Position numbers and translations under genes: made by a program. A stretch of DNA of 64,000 nucleotides, taken from contig JADHYL010000001.1 in NCBI GenBank assembly GCA_016782495.1, positions 37,106-101,105 on the forward strand, written 5' to 3'. This DNA is from Candidatus Omnitrophota bacterium (GTDB lineage Bacteria > Omnitrophota > Gorgyraeia > JABMRN01 > RBG-13-46-9). Below, one piece after another: positions 32,429 through 41,936 of this stretch (position 1 is its first letter; each line of letters starts with the position of its first letter). The notes under the pieces are model-generated. The model had not been told where the DNA came from. It searched no databases and saw only the letters and a program-made list of their open reading frames with translations.

Positions 32429-34219
32429 TTATTTGAGGATTATACTATTTTTAATTTTGTCTTGGGTAATAGTATAAGCTTCTGATTCAGCCGAAAAATT
32501 TTCCAGGATATACCGGTATGCGCGACGCGCAGCCTCGTAATCCCCGGCCCCTTCACAGGCTGTGGCAATCCTGAGCCACGCCATGGATTTATGTTTCTCG
32601 GTTTTGGCGCGCTTTAACATCCTTTCATATACGCCGACGGCATCTTTATATTTTTCCTCTAGCATTAAAAGTTGCCCGAGATTTAAATAAGCTGTAAAAT
32701 AATCGGGATTTTTTCTTATTATTTTTTCAAAAAGAACCCTGGCCCTTTCACGCTCTCCCCCGAGGGCCCTTACCAGCGCAATCGTATTTGAAAGTTCCGG
32801 CCTTTGGGGTTCAATAAGAAGGCCCTTTTCGGCGACGGCGAGGGCCTCGCCGGGTTTCATCGTTTCGAAATAAAGTTTGCTCAAATTTATATATGCTGGC
32901 ACAAAGTTTTTATCAAGCCGTATGGCCTTTTTGTATTCTTTTTCGGCTTCGGGAAATTTGTCATTACCACTTTCGTAATGCGCCCGGCCTAGGTTGTTAT
33001 GCAGGCGCGCGTTTAAGGGCTCTTTTTTTATATCATTTTCAAATAACGCAAGTTCCGTCTTCCAGTCTCTGTTTCGCTCGATCGTGGCAAAAGAGGCCCC
33101 TACGATAATTACCGCAAAGGAAGCGAAAAGAAGAACTTGGTTCTTTAGGATGTGGCTTAAAAATATCCCGGTTAGCGTGGTAACGGCAATACCCGGAAGA
33201 TAAAGAAATCTCTCTGCTACAAGAATTTTTATCGGTATGATGTTGCTTACCGGTAAAAGCGTAATAAAAAACCACGCGATGAAAAAGGCAACCGCCCCAT
33301 TGCGCTTCACAAAATTTACAAAAGCGACCAGCGATAGAATTAAAAAACCCACTCCTCCTAAAAAGTAAGGATTTGCCGGTGATGGAACTACGGAAATCAG
33401 ATGATCCGAGCACAACCGTATCGGAAATAGCATAAAGCGCGCGTATGTCAGGAAAATTTTGGGGACCGTGAGGAGGTTGATAAAGGGGTTGCCGCTCCAA
33501 TAAGAACACTGCGCGACCTTGCCGAGAATCGCATAGCGGCCTAATAAGTATGCCGCAAGTAGCGCAAAGAAAGGCAGCCAAGCGATATAGGCCTTGCCGC
33601 TATTTTTTTTTCTGCGAATGAAAATAACATCATATAAAACAATAAGCAAGGGAAATGTAGCTGCGGTTTCCTTCGAAAGAAGCGCTCCTGCAAAACCAAA
33701 AAGCGAAAATAAATAGTAGGGTTGCGTATTTTCACGCGCTCTCCATCCCATGTAAAACAAAAACGCACCAAGATAAAAAAAGAGAAAAAGGACGTTTGAC
33801 CTCCCGGAAATCCACGTTACTGCTTCTGTCTGGATGGGGTGAACGGCGAACAACAAAGCTGCGAAGGCCGCTGGTATTCTTTTCCGCACAATCTTTTCGA
33901 CCAGAAAAAATACAAGGATCGCATTTGCGATGTGTAAAAGTATATTCGTCAGATGATACCCGAATGTGCTTAACCCCCAAAGGGAATAATCAATCGCATA
34001 GGAAAGCGTTACAAAAGGCCGGTAATTCTCAAAAGCGAGTGTTCCCGCAGCAAGGGTTTGCGGTTCAGTAAAAAAAGTTCGCAAGGCGCGAAGACTGCGG
34101 ATGGCAGGGTTGTTATTGACATATGAACGGTCATCCCAGACAAAATCTCCGTCAAGTGAATTAAGGTAACAAAAAACGCCTGCGGCTATTATTAAAAATA
34201 TTACCGTCGTCTTTGTCAT
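32429..34219 (-). CDS. TMTC-like multi-pass membrane protein with TPR repeats (paralogue 2)
   Basis: A 596-residue paralogue of the protein at 16838-18874. Shared landmarks run in the same order: a first helix ending in LDGDFVWDDRSYVNNN, TLAFENYRPFVTLSYAIDY, GYHLTNILLHIANAILVFFL, HPIQTEAVTWISGRSNVLF and LLSKETAATFPLLIVLYD. It has about ten membrane helices up to residue 380 and then TPR repeats at 395-590 (LNARLHNNLGRAHYESGNDK and following). It may be a GT-C-type transferase acting on exported proteins, by analogy with TMTC proteins. Activity is not shown by the sequence. It overlaps aroA by 4 nt. Confidence 0.75.
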   Translation of the reverse strand: MTKTTVIFLIIAAGVFCYLNSLDGDFVWDDRSYVNNNPAIRSLRALRTFFTEPQTLAAGTLAFENYRPFVTLSYAIDYSLWGLSTFGYHLTNILLHIANAILVFFLVEKIVRKRIPAAFAALLFAVHPIQTEAVTWISGRSNVLFLFFYLGAFLFYMGWRARENTQPYYLFSLFGFAGALLSKETAATFPLLIVLYDVIFIRRKKNSGKAYIAWLPFFALLAAYLLGRYAILGKVAQCSYWSGNPFINLLTVPKIFLTYARFMLFPIRLCSDHLISVVPSPANPYFLGGVGFLILSLVAFVNFVKRNGAVAFFIAWFFITLLPVSNIIPIKILVAERFLYLPGIAVTTLTGIFLSHILKNQVLLFASFAVIIVGASFATIERNRDWKTELALFENDIKKEPLNARLHNNLGRAHYESGNDKFPEAEKEYKKAIRLDKNFVPAYINLSKLYFETMKPGEALAVAEKGLLIEPQRPELSNTIALVRALGGERERARVLFEKIIRKNPDYFTAYLNLGQLLMLEEKYKDAVGVYERMLKRAKTEKHKSMAWLRIATACEGAGDYEAARRAYRYILENFSAESEAYTITQDKIKNSIILK

Positions 34220-35502
34220 TGAGAAGCAAGGTAAGATAATATGTCGAAGAATTGCGGAAAAGAAGTGTTAACGCAATCAATATCGTCTATGGTAGAGGTG
34301 CCATCGGATGCAAGCGCCGCGACATACATCGCCATCGCTGTCCTGTGATCACCGAAACTTTTAAGATCCGCCTTTTTGAATCTATGCTTTTTCCCACGGA
34401 TAAATATTTTCTTTTTATCGGATCCTATGTCCACTCCCATTCTTTTTAAGTTTTCGGTCATGGACAACACCCTGTCGGTCTCTTTAAGGCGCAGCTCCGA
34501 TATCCCTTCTATCACGCTTTTTCCTTCCGCCGAAGAGGCAATGACAGCCAGAATCGGCACTTCATCTATTAGAAGTGGTATTTCATTTTCTTTTACAACC
34601 GTAGGTTTAAGTCTTGCGTGCTTTATGCGAATATCGCCGTACGGTTCGACCGCATCTTTTTTATTCTTTATGCTTATGTCCGCGCCCATTCTCTTGAGGA
34701 CATTTAAAAAACCCGTCCTTGTAGCATTAAGTCCGATATTCCTTATGGTTGCATCCGAGCCTTCCAACAAGCAACAGGCAGCGATAAAAAAGGCGGCACT
34801 CGAAATATCTCCGGGGATAAAAATTTCTTTTCCGGATAGTTCGTGTTTTCCCTCGACCGATGCCGTAAGAGCGCTTCTTGAGATCTTTGCGCCGCAAAAA
34901 TCAAGCATGCGCTCTGTGTGGTCTCTTGAGCGAAACGGCTCCGTTACGCTTGTAACCCCGTCAGCGTAAAGCCCGGCAAAAAGTATAGAGGATTTTACCT
35001 GAGCGCTTGCGACTTTTGTAGAATATTTTACGGGCCTTACCCCACTGCCTTTTATCACAAGCGGAGGAAAGCCGTCGTTATTTTTTGAATTTATATCCGC
35101 GCCCATTTTCTTAAGCGGTTCTATGATTCTCTCCATCGGCCGCTTTGAAAGCGACTCGTCCCCCGTAAGGGTTACATTGAAATCCTGTCCCGCCAGTATT
35201 CCGGGCAGGATCCGCATCGTCGTGCCGGAGTTACCGAGATATAATTCCGTATCTGGTTTTCGCAAACCATTCAATCCTTTTCCTGTAATCGCGATATTTT
35301 TCCCTTTTAACTCGATATCGGTCCCCATGCTGCGAAACGCTGAAACAGTGCGCATGCAGTCTTCCGCATTCAGAAAATTTTTCCCGGTTGTTTTTCCCTT
35401 TGAAACACCCCCGATGAAAACTACTCTATGGGATATGGACTTATCGCCTGGCAGGTCGATTTCACCACGCAGGCGTTCTATTGGCTTAATAACTTTATTC
35501 AT
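34216..35502 (-). CDS. aroA: 3-phosphoshikimate 1-carboxyvinyltransferase (EPSP synthase)
   Basis: AroA joins phosphoenolpyruvate to shikimate-3-phosphate in the aromatic amino-acid pathway. The 428 residues carry LPGDKSISHRVVFIGG near residue 17, the PEP-binding GNSGTTMRILPGILAG near 90, SLSKRPMERIIEPLKKMG, and LRLKETDRVLSMTENLKRMG near 340. All are standard family motifs. GNSGTTMR has a threonine pair where glyphosate-sensitive class I enzymes have GNAGTAMR, and the class is not assigned. It is followed, with a 4-nt overlap, by the TPR membrane protein. Confidence 0.96.
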   Translation of the reverse strand: MNKVIKPIERLRGEIDLPGDKSISHRVVFIGGVSKGKTTGKNFLNAEDCMRTVSAFRSMGTDIELKGKNIAITGKGLNGLRKPDTELYLGNSGTTMRILPGILAGQDFNVTLTGDESLSKRPMERIIEPLKKMGADINSKNNDGFPPLVIKGSGVRPVKYSTKVASAQVKSSILFAGLYADGVTSVTEPFRSRDHTERMLDFCGAKISRSALTASVEGKHELSGKEIFIPGDISSAAFFIAACCLLEGSDATIRNIGLNATRTGFLNVLKRMGADISIKNKKDAVEPYGDIRIKHARLKPTVVKENEIPLLIDEVPILAVIASSAEGKSVIEGISELRLKETDRVLSMTENLKRMGVDIGSDKKKIFIRGKKHRFKKADLKSFGDHRTAMAMYVAALASDGTSTIDDIDCVNTSFPQFFDILSYLASQ

Positions 35503-35666
35503 TTTAGCATAAAAAATTAGATATCAAAAATTAAAAACACAAACCAAAAATATAAAAATATTTTACCCTTTGAATATATGCTTTCAACTTTTGATATTTT
35601 CCGCCCGAGGCGCCTGCCTGCCGGTCAGGCAGGGATCCGCCTTTGGCGGAGACATTTAATATTATA
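35503..35666. repeat. AT-rich intergenic gap with two GC-rich palindromes
   Basis: This 164-bp gap between the RluD-type gene and aroA has no ORF. It holds CCTGCCTG/CAGGCAGG (8-bp stem, 5-nt loop, near 35612-35632) and TCCGCC/GGCGGA (near 35635-35650). These are set in AT-rich flanks with A-rich tracts before aroA. The palindromes may terminate the upstream transcript or be a dispersed repeat. A hairpin of the form TCCGCC-TTA-GGCGGA also overlaps the yggS stop at 44213-44231. Confidence 0.55.
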
Positions 35667-36578
35667 TCAGATTTTTCCCCTATTAATCAACCCCTGCATA
35701 TCTTCGGGTAGTTCGCTCGTAAACTCCATGAAATCTTTTTTTGTTGGGTGAAAAAATCCGAGGGTCTTCGCGTGTAAAGCCTGCCTAGAAAGCCCTTTTG
35801 GAGAACCGTACATCTTATCTCCTATGAGTGCGTGTCCAATATGGGATAGGTGGACCCTTATCTGGTGCGTTCTTCCGGTCTGGAGAGAAAGTTCCAGCAC
35901 TGTAAAATCCCCAAACCTTTTTAAAACCTTATAAGTCGTAATGGCATTCTTTTTCTTTTCGTCAACGAAGGAGACACCCATTTTTGTTATGTCCTTTTTG
36001 CGCCGTGCGATGGGTAGTTCTATTCTTCCGTTATCGTGCTCTACGATTCCTTTTACTAAAGCAACGTATTTTCTTTTTACGGAGCGGTTTCTGAATTGAT
36101 TTGAGAGATTTATGTGCGCGAGGTCGTTCTTTGCTGCAACCAAAAGGCCCGAAGTATCCTTGTCCAGGCGGTGGACGATTCCGGGCCTCAACACGCCCCC
36201 TATGCCGGAAAGATCCTTGCAGTGGTAAAGAAGTCCGTTAACCAGGGTCCCCGTAAGATACGCGCCTGTGGGGTGCATGGAAATCCCGGGGGACTTATTA
36301 ATTACGACAACATCTTCATCTTCATAGGCAATATCAAGGGGAATGTTCTCGGGTTTAAGTTCAAGTGGTTTTGCCTCCGGTATTACTATTTTTATCTTTT
36401 CGCCCTCGGAAACCTTGTAATGCGCATTCTGGCTTTCGCCGTTAACAAAAACATTGTTTCCGTCTATCAGTTTTTTTATAAAAGACCGCGAAAATTTTTT
36501 CTCTAGCGCTTCGACTAAAAATTTATCGAGGCGCTTGCTGTCCTCTTTTTTTTCAACCGTGCGTTCCAGTTCTTCCAT
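35667..36578 (-). CDS. RluA/RluD-family rRNA pseudouridine synthase
   Basis: It isomerises uridines in rRNA (RluD acts in helix 69 of 23S rRNA). The 303 residues have an N-terminal S4 RNA-binding domain at 15-75 (RLDKFLVEALEKKFSRSFIK, LIDGNNVFVNG). The catalytic domain carries the active-site Asp in HRLDKDTSGLLVAAKN near 138, then GRTHQIRVHLSHIGHALIGD. The length and the S4 domain favour the RluD/RluC type over RluA, but the target sites cannot be read from sequence. It follows lgt by 3 nt in transcription order. Confidence 0.93.
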   Translation of the reverse strand: MEELERTVEKKEDSKRLDKFLVEALEKKFSRSFIKKLIDGNNVFVNGESQNAHYKVSEGEKIKIVIPEAKPLELKPENIPLDIAYEDEDVVVINKSPGISMHPTGAYLTGTLVNGLLYHCKDLSGIGGVLRPGIVHRLDKDTSGLLVAAKNDLAHINLSNQFRNRSVKRKYVALVKGIVEHDNGRIELPIARRKKDITKMGVSFVDEKKKNAITTYKVLKRFGDFTVLELSLQTGRTHQIRVHLSHIGHALIGDKMYGSPKGLSRQALHAKTLGFFHPTKKDFMEFTSELPEDMQGLINRGKI

Positions 36579-36581
36579 CTT

Positions 36582-37340
36582 TTACTTTCTTGCCCTCAAG
36601 CGAGGCCGAAGGGTGATTTTTAACATTAAAGGAAAAAGCACGATAAGAAATATGATTATACTTATGATCTGTGATATCGTAAGCCCAAGAGCATATGTCG
36701 GGTTGTCACCCCGGAGAAAATCTATAAAGAATCTCTGCGTAGTGTATAACGCGAGGTAGAGAAAAAATATGCATCCGGCGAAGTGCGGTTTTTGTTGGAT
36801 AATCCTGAGAATCACAAAAACGCCAAGAAGTGCAACAGACGCATAAATTTGGGTCGGATACCTGAATATAGTATCGCCTGGAAAGATTACGCCCAAAAAC
36901 GGAAGTGCTGCAGGTCTTCCAAAACAACACCCGTTAAGAAAGCATCCGATTCTTCCTATGGATTGCCCGAGCACTATGTACGGAATGATGAAATCAGCTG
37001 TTTCCCAGAACGGCATTCCCTTCTTTATTGCGAAAACCCACCCTGCCACAACAGCAGAAATAATGCCGCCGTATATGGCAAGTCCGCCGCCCCAAAGCAA
37101 AAATATGGAAAACACCTCTTTTGTATAAAAGTCGAGATTTACCAAAACGTGCAGAAGTCTGGCACCGATTATTCCGAATACCACGATGATAAGTTCCATG
37201 TCGAGCATCTTGTCCGCATAGAAGTTTTTTCTTCTGGCTTCTTTGTGCAAGAGATAAAACGCTACGACGACCGCAAGCGCAACGAAGAAACCGTAGCTAC
37301 GTATTTCAACGGAGCCGATTCTGAACAAAATAGGATGCAT
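36582..37340 (-). CDS. lgt: Prolipoprotein diacylglyceryl transferase
   Basis: Lgt attaches diacylglycerol to the lipobox cysteine of prolipoproteins in the inner membrane. The 252-residue, roughly seven-helix protein starts MHPILFRIGSVEIRSYGFFV. It contains the Lgt signature region GQSIGRIGCFLNGCCFGRPA near residue 128-147, the Arg of GIIGARLLHVL, and WGGGLAIYGGIISA. It lies in an operon directly after lspA, so both lipoprotein-processing enzymes are made together. Confidence 0.95.
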   Translation of the reverse strand: MHPILFRIGSVEIRSYGFFVALAVVVAFYLLHKEARRKNFYADKMLDMELIIVVFGIIGARLLHVLVNLDFYTKEVFSIFLLWGGGLAIYGGIISAVVAGWVFAIKKGMPFWETADFIIPYIVLGQSIGRIGCFLNGCCFGRPAALPFLGVIFPGDTIFRYPTQIYASVALLGVFVILRIIQQKPHFAGCIFFLYLALYTTQRFFIDFLRGDNPTYALGLTISQIISIIIFLIVLFPLMLKITLRPRLRARK

Positions 37341-37349
37341 TATTCGGTA

Positions 37350-37793
37350 TTATTCCTGCTTTTTAAGCAATGAACTTAAGATCAGCAAAAATGCGCCGAT
37401 GGTTATCGCCGAATCTGCCGTATTAAACACCGGCCATATCCTGAAATCCAAAAAATCAATCACATAACCGAAGCGCAATCTATCTACCAGGTTGCCGAGC
37501 GCTCCTCCTAATATAAGCGCAAGGGCAGCATCCAAGAGAAGCGTTCTTTTTGTTTTCTTCCTTACATAGATAACGATGGTGGCGACTGCGAGGATCGAAA
37601 CGACAATAAAGAAAAGTGTCTGGTTCTTGAAAATACCGAACGCGGCACCGGTGTTGTGAACGAGGGCGAGATAAAAAATGCCTTTTATTATTTCCAGGGA
37701 TGTGTGAGGATCGAAATATCGCGAAATGAAAAATTTTGTGAGCTGGTCCAAGAAGAAAACAAGAATGGCTAAAAACCAAATAAAATTACTCAT
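37350..37793 (-). CDS. lspA: Lipoprotein signal peptidase (signal peptidase II)
   Basis: An aspartic membrane peptidase that removes prolipoprotein signal peptides after Lgt action. The 147 residues form four membrane helices. Catalytic Asp residues lie in GGALGNLVDRLRFGYVIDFL and FNTADSAITIG. NTGAAFGIF near residue 50 is another family motif. It overlaps the DksA/TraR-type gene by 4 nt and lgt follows 9 nt after it in transcription order. Confidence 0.96.
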   Translation of the reverse strand: MSNFIWFLAILVFFLDQLTKFFISRYFDPHTSLEIIKGIFYLALVHNTGAAFGIFKNQTLFFIVVSILAVATIVIYVRKKTKRTLLLDAALALILGGALGNLVDRLRFGYVIDFLDFRIWPVFNTADSAITIGAFLLILSSLLKKQE

Positions 37794-38185
37794 CTACCGC
37801 TTTTTTCTTCTTTTTCCTGGCAGCCACGGCAATAAGGCGTATGCGGTATGGCTTTCAAGCGTGTTTTGCCTATTTTCTTTTTGCAGCTCATGCAAAAACC
37901 GTATTCCCCGTCTTCCATACGTCTTAGGGCCTCGTCTATTTTCATGAAAAGTTTCCTTTCGCCCGAAGCAAGCTGCAACAAAAGATCCGTCTCGTAAACG
38001 TCACTGGCCATATCCGCCATGTGATAGGCGTATCCGGAGAGATCCCCGGAGGCCTCTCGCTGAGTCTTCTTCAGCGTTTCGTTTGTCAGGTGGTTTATAC
38101 CTTCCAGTAGATTTATCTTTTTCTTTATTAAAAGGTCTCTGTAAGATTTTAGTTCCTTTTTGTTGAGTTTTTTCTTCTTCGGCAT
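37790..38185 (-). CDS. DksA/TraR-type C4 zinc-finger protein
   Basis: DksA-like proteins bind the RNA polymerase secondary channel and tune transcription, often with ppGpp. I use the ATG at 38183-38185 (MPKKKKLNKKELKSY), which has AAGGAGG 8 nt upstream. A longer frame overlaps ileS without support. The 131 residues include a coiled-coil N-terminal part (YRDLLIKKKINLLEGINHL, AYHMADMASDVYETDLLLQL). The zinc finger reads CMSCKKKIGKTRLKAIPHTP and then YCRGC. The DxxDxA-type tip of true DksA is only loosely matched (MADMASDVYETD), so a regulatory role is likely but DksA equivalence is not proven. Confidence 0.85.
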   Translation of the reverse strand: MPKKKKLNKKELKSYRDLLIKKKINLLEGINHLTNETLKKTQREASGDLSGYAYHMADMASDVYETDLLLQLASGERKLFMKIDEALRRMEDGEYGFCMSCKKKIGKTRLKAIPHTPYCRGCQEKEEKSGR

Positions 38186-38199
38186 TTTATATTCCTCCT

Positions 38200-41034
38200 T
38201 TATGTTTTTGCATTGCCAATGACGCCTGCGCATCGTGAGCAAATGTCCCGAAAATCTTTATTGCTACCAACCGTCCCGCTGTAGTTCCAGCACCTCTGGC
38301 ACTTCATGCCGTCGGCCGTTTCGACCGATACCCATAAAGGCAAATTTTCACTCTTGGCCAAATTTTTATTCATGCTATCCGATATCTCGACCTGTGAGCT
38401 TATTAAAAATGCCGGCAGGGTTTTCGCATTCTCTTTTAAAAATGCTTTAAGGTCATTCTTGTCGCTATATAAGATGACCTTTGCGTCTAAAGAGCTGCCG
38501 ATCTCGTTTGAGATTCTTTTTGCCTCCAAAGCCTTTAAAACTTCTTCGCGGACCCCAAGAAGGCGTGACCACTTTTCGTCGAGTGTTTTGTCTTTCCACT
38601 TTTTTAATGCCTTATCCTTCCAGTGCCACGAGCTTAAATGAATCGATTTTTCTTTGGACTTAAGCGCCTGCCAGGCCTCTTCTGTAGTAAAAGACAGAAT
38701 CGGCGCAAGTATTTTTAAGAGCGCGATCAAAATCTCATGCAAAACCGTCTGACACGAACGTCGTTCCGGCGAACCCTTCCCAAAAGTATACAGTCTGTCC
38801 TTTAAAATGTCCAGATAGAGGCTTGAAATTTCATAAACACAGAAATTATATGCCGAGCGGAATATTTTGTAGAAGGTGTAGTCGCGATAATTCTCATCCG
38901 CTTCCTCGATGAGCCGCGCAAGCCTGGAAAGCATCCAGCGGTCTATCTCCACCATGTTTTCGATTTTTACACAATCTTTTTCGGGATTAAAGTCGTAGGT
39001 GTTGCCAAGAAGATACCTGAAGGTGTTTCGGATTTTTCTATAAGCGTCGGCTAATCTCTCGAGGATCTCTTCCGAAAGCCTTACGTCATCGTGGTAGTTG
39101 CTGGAGGCAACCCAGAGTCTCAAAATGTCTGCACCGTATTTTTTCATTATATCCTGCGGGGAGATAACGTTGCCGAGACTTTTTGACATCTTCTTCCCTC
39201 CTCCGTCAACGACAAAGCCGTGGGTAAAAACACTTTTGTATGGAGCCTCGTCTTCTATGGCTCGAGAAATTATTAACGATGACTGGAACCAACCGCGATG
39301 TTGATCAGAACCTTCTAAATAAAGTTCGCACGGAAAATCAAGCTTATTCTTTTCTTTTAAAACAGACTTATAGCTTGTGCCCGATTCGAACCATACGTCA
39401 ATTATATCTTTTTCTTTACGAAGATCCTTGGAGCCACATTTTTTGCATACCATTCCTTTCGGCAACAGGTCTTTTTCATTTTTAACAAACCATGCGTCAC
39501 AACCTTCCTTGTCGATGATTTTGGCAATGTGCTCTATCGTTTTATAATCCAAGATGGTTTCTTTGCACTTTGTGCATTTGAAAGCGATGATTGGTACCCC
39601 CCAATATCTCTGCCGCGAAAGGCACCAGTCAGGTCTATTTTCTACCATAGCGGATATACGACTTTTTCCTGCTGGGGGATACCATTTAACCTCTTTGTTG
39701 ACAGAATCAAGCATTCTTTTTCGTAAGTTTTTGTGGTCTATGCTAACGAAATATTGTTCTGTTGCTCGAAAGATTATTGGTTTTTTACATCTCCAACAGT
39801 GTGGATACGAATGTTCCATCTGTTCGGATAACAATAACGCTTTTTCCTTTTTGAGTCGCTCTATGATTTTCGGGTTTGCCTTATACATGTTTAAACCGCT
39901 AAATTCTCCACATGAATCGTCAAAAACGCCTTTTGAATTTACCGGCATTATCATGGGCAGGTTATATTTTTTACCCGTAAGGTAGTCTTCCTGGCCATGG
40001 CCGGGCGCGGTGTGCACACAGCCGGTTCCTTCTTCAGACGATACATAATCTGCAAGCACAACTTTTGATTCTCGCTCGATAAACGGGTGTTTAGTGCAAA
40101 AATTTTCAAGTTTTCTGCCTTTTGTTATATGTAAAATTTTATATTTTTTTCCTAACTTTTTCATTGTCACATCAACTAGTGACTCCAGCATTATCCGCAA
40201 TTCGCCATCAACTTCACATGTAACATAGCTTAAATCGGGATGAACAGCTATGGCAACATTTCCTAAAAGCGTCCACGGTGTCGTTGTCCAAATAATAAAA
40301 TATGCATTATCTAATTGCTGCGGAGATAAAGGAAAAAATATGGCGTTCAGAGTATCTTGGCTTCCATGTTTTGGCTTTTCTTTCTTTAGTAGTTTGAATT
40401 TAACATAAATCGAAGGTGAGGTACGATTTTCGTATTCTACCTCCGCTTCCGCAAGCGCAGTTTCGCAAGCAGTGCACCAGTTTACCGGCTTTAAATCTTT
40501 ATAAACATAACCTTCTTTTACCAGTTTACCAAATGCGCGAACGCAAGAGGCTTCGTATCTGGGACTTAATGTAAGGTAGGGATTATCCCAATCGCCAAAA
40601 ATACCGAGGCGTTCAAATTCTTCCCTTTGCGTTTTCACAAACTTAAGCGCATAGTCTTTGGCCTTTTTGCGGAATTTCACCTGATCGATATCATATTTCG
40701 AGATGCCGAGCTCTTTGAAAAGCTGGTGTTCCACCGGAAGTCCGTGGCAGTCCCAGCCCGGCACAAAAGGCGAATCATACCCTTTCATCGTATAAAATTT
40801 TACAACGATGTCTTTTAAGATCTTGTTGAGAACGTGACCCATATGAATATGGCCGTTGGCGTATGGAGGGCCGTCGTGGAGAATGAATTTCTCTTTGCCT
40901 TCTCGCACCTTTCTTATGGCACTATAGATTTTTTCCTTATCCCAAAATTTTAGCATGGGAGGCTCTTTCTGGAGCAAATTTGCCTTCATGCCAAATTCGG
41001 TCTTTGGTAAGTTTAACGTGTTTTTATAGTTCAT
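38200..41034 (-). CDS. ileS: Isoleucyl-tRNA synthetase
   Basis: A class I synthetase that charges tRNA-Ile and edits valine. The 944 residues show the HIGH motif PPYANGHIHMGHVLNK near 57, the editing domain (WTTTPWTLLGNVAIAVHPDL, EEGTGCVHTAPGHGQEDY), ending near 400. The KMSKS motif GGKKMSKSLGNVISP is near 620. The C-terminal zinc-binding segment has CQRCWNYSG and CSRCAGV. This is the bacterial IleS1-type arrangement with the C-terminal zinc ribbon. It starts 3 nt after the PfkB-type gene and is followed by the DksA-type gene. Confidence 0.97.
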   Translation of the reverse strand: MNYKNTLNLPKTEFGMKANLLQKEPPMLKFWDKEKIYSAIRKVREGKEKFILHDGPPYANGHIHMGHVLNKILKDIVVKFYTMKGYDSPFVPGWDCHGLPVEHQLFKELGISKYDIDQVKFRKKAKDYALKFVKTQREEFERLGIFGDWDNPYLTLSPRYEASCVRAFGKLVKEGYVYKDLKPVNWCTACETALAEAEVEYENRTSPSIYVKFKLLKKEKPKHGSQDTLNAIFFPLSPQQLDNAYFIIWTTTPWTLLGNVAIAVHPDLSYVTCEVDGELRIMLESLVDVTMKKLGKKYKILHITKGRKLENFCTKHPFIERESKVVLADYVSSEEGTGCVHTAPGHGQEDYLTGKKYNLPMIMPVNSKGVFDDSCGEFSGLNMYKANPKIIERLKKEKALLLSEQMEHSYPHCWRCKKPIIFRATEQYFVSIDHKNLRKRMLDSVNKEVKWYPPAGKSRISAMVENRPDWCLSRQRYWGVPIIAFKCTKCKETILDYKTIEHIAKIIDKEGCDAWFVKNEKDLLPKGMVCKKCGSKDLRKEKDIIDVWFESGTSYKSVLKEKNKLDFPCELYLEGSDQHRGWFQSSLIISRAIEDEAPYKSVFTHGFVVDGGGKKMSKSLGNVISPQDIMKKYGADILRLWVASSNYHDDVRLSEEILERLADAYRKIRNTFRYLLGNTYDFNPEKDCVKIENMVEIDRWMLSRLARLIEEADENYRDYTFYKIFRSAYNFCVYEISSLYLDILKDRLYTFGKGSPERRSCQTVLHEILIALLKILAPILSFTTEEAWQALKSKEKSIHLSSWHWKDKALKKWKDKTLDEKWSRLLGVREEVLKALEAKRISNEIGSSLDAKVILYSDKNDLKAFLKENAKTLPAFLISSQVEISDSMNKNLAKSENLPLWVSVETADGMKCQRCWNYSGTVGSNKDFRDICSRCAGVIGNAKT

Positions 41035-41036
41035 CC

Positions 41037-41936
41037 TTAAAAGCGTGTAAGTGCCTTAAATTTTTTGATTCGTTTCGCAATATCCGCTTTGCCAATAGAT
41101 GCCAGGCGGTTTAGACTGAAATCCTCGACCGCAAAGGTTGCCATCACGCTCCCGTATACAACCGCCTTTCGTAGGACCTCTTTGTTTACTGTCTTTTGGG
41201 TTGCCAGATACCCCATGAGGCCCCCCGCAAAGGTGTCTCCCGCTCCTGTGGGATCAAAAATCGATTCCAGCAAATATGCGGGCGTGCTAAAAACAGAATT
41301 GCCCGAAAAAAGGAGACTCCCGTGCTCTCCCTTTTTTATGATAACGGTTCGGGGACCGATCTTTAGTATCGCCTTCGCAGCCCTCGGGAGGCTTGCTTCT
41401 CCGGTAAGCTGTTTTGCCTCTGACTCGTTCAGTAAAAAAATATTGACTTTCTTAAGAAGCTTTATCAAATCCCTGCGCCTCTCTCTTATCCAGTAATTCA
41501 TGGTGTCAGACGCAACTAGTCTCGGATTTGCCATGCGGTTTAAAACTTTTATCTGGAGCTTCGGGTCAATATTTGCAAGAAACACATATTTGCTATTCCT
41601 ATATTCTTGCGGAATATACGGATTAAATTCCGAAAGCACGTTTAAGTGAGTAGCGATTGTTTTCGGATCGCCGAAATCCCAGCCGTATTCCCCCTCCCAC
41701 CTGAAGGTCTTCCCTTTTTTGACTGACAGGCCTTTTAAGTCTATACCTTTTCGCTTGAAAAAATTTATATGCTTTGCAGGGAAATCGTTCCCGACTACGG
41801 CAACCAAATTCACGGGACTAAAAAAACTTGCGCTCACGGAAAAATAGGTCGCTGACCCGCCCAGTATCTCTTTTCGCTTTCCGAAAGGGGTTTTTACCGT
41901 GTCAAGCGCTACGGAGCCGACAACCAGTATGCTCAT
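41037..41936 (-). CDS. PfkB-family sugar/nucleoside kinase
   Basis: A 299-residue ribokinase-fold kinase. N-terminal SILVVGSVALDTVKTP and ILGGSATYFSVSASFF match PfkB signature 1. The catalytic Asp and anion hole lie in FDPTGAGDTFAGGLMGYLA near residue 245. The substrate is not determined by sequence. It overlaps mtnP by 4 nt, which makes a nucleoside or 5-methylthioribose-related substrate an attractive guess, though MTR kinase proper belongs to another fold. An adenosine-kinase-like or ribose-type activity is equally possible. Confidence 0.85.
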   Translation of the reverse strand: MSILVVGSVALDTVKTPFGKRKEILGGSATYFSVSASFFSPVNLVAVVGNDFPAKHINFFKRKGIDLKGLSVKKGKTFRWEGEYGWDFGDPKTIATHLNVLSEFNPYIPQEYRNSKYVFLANIDPKLQIKVLNRMANPRLVASDTMNYWIRERRRDLIKLLKKVNIFLLNESEAKQLTGEASLPRAAKAILKIGPRTVIIKKGEHGSLLFSGNSVFSTPAYLLESIFDPTGAGDTFAGGLMGYLATQKTVNKEVLRKAVVYGSVMATFAVEDFSLNRLASIGKADIAKRIKKFKALTRF

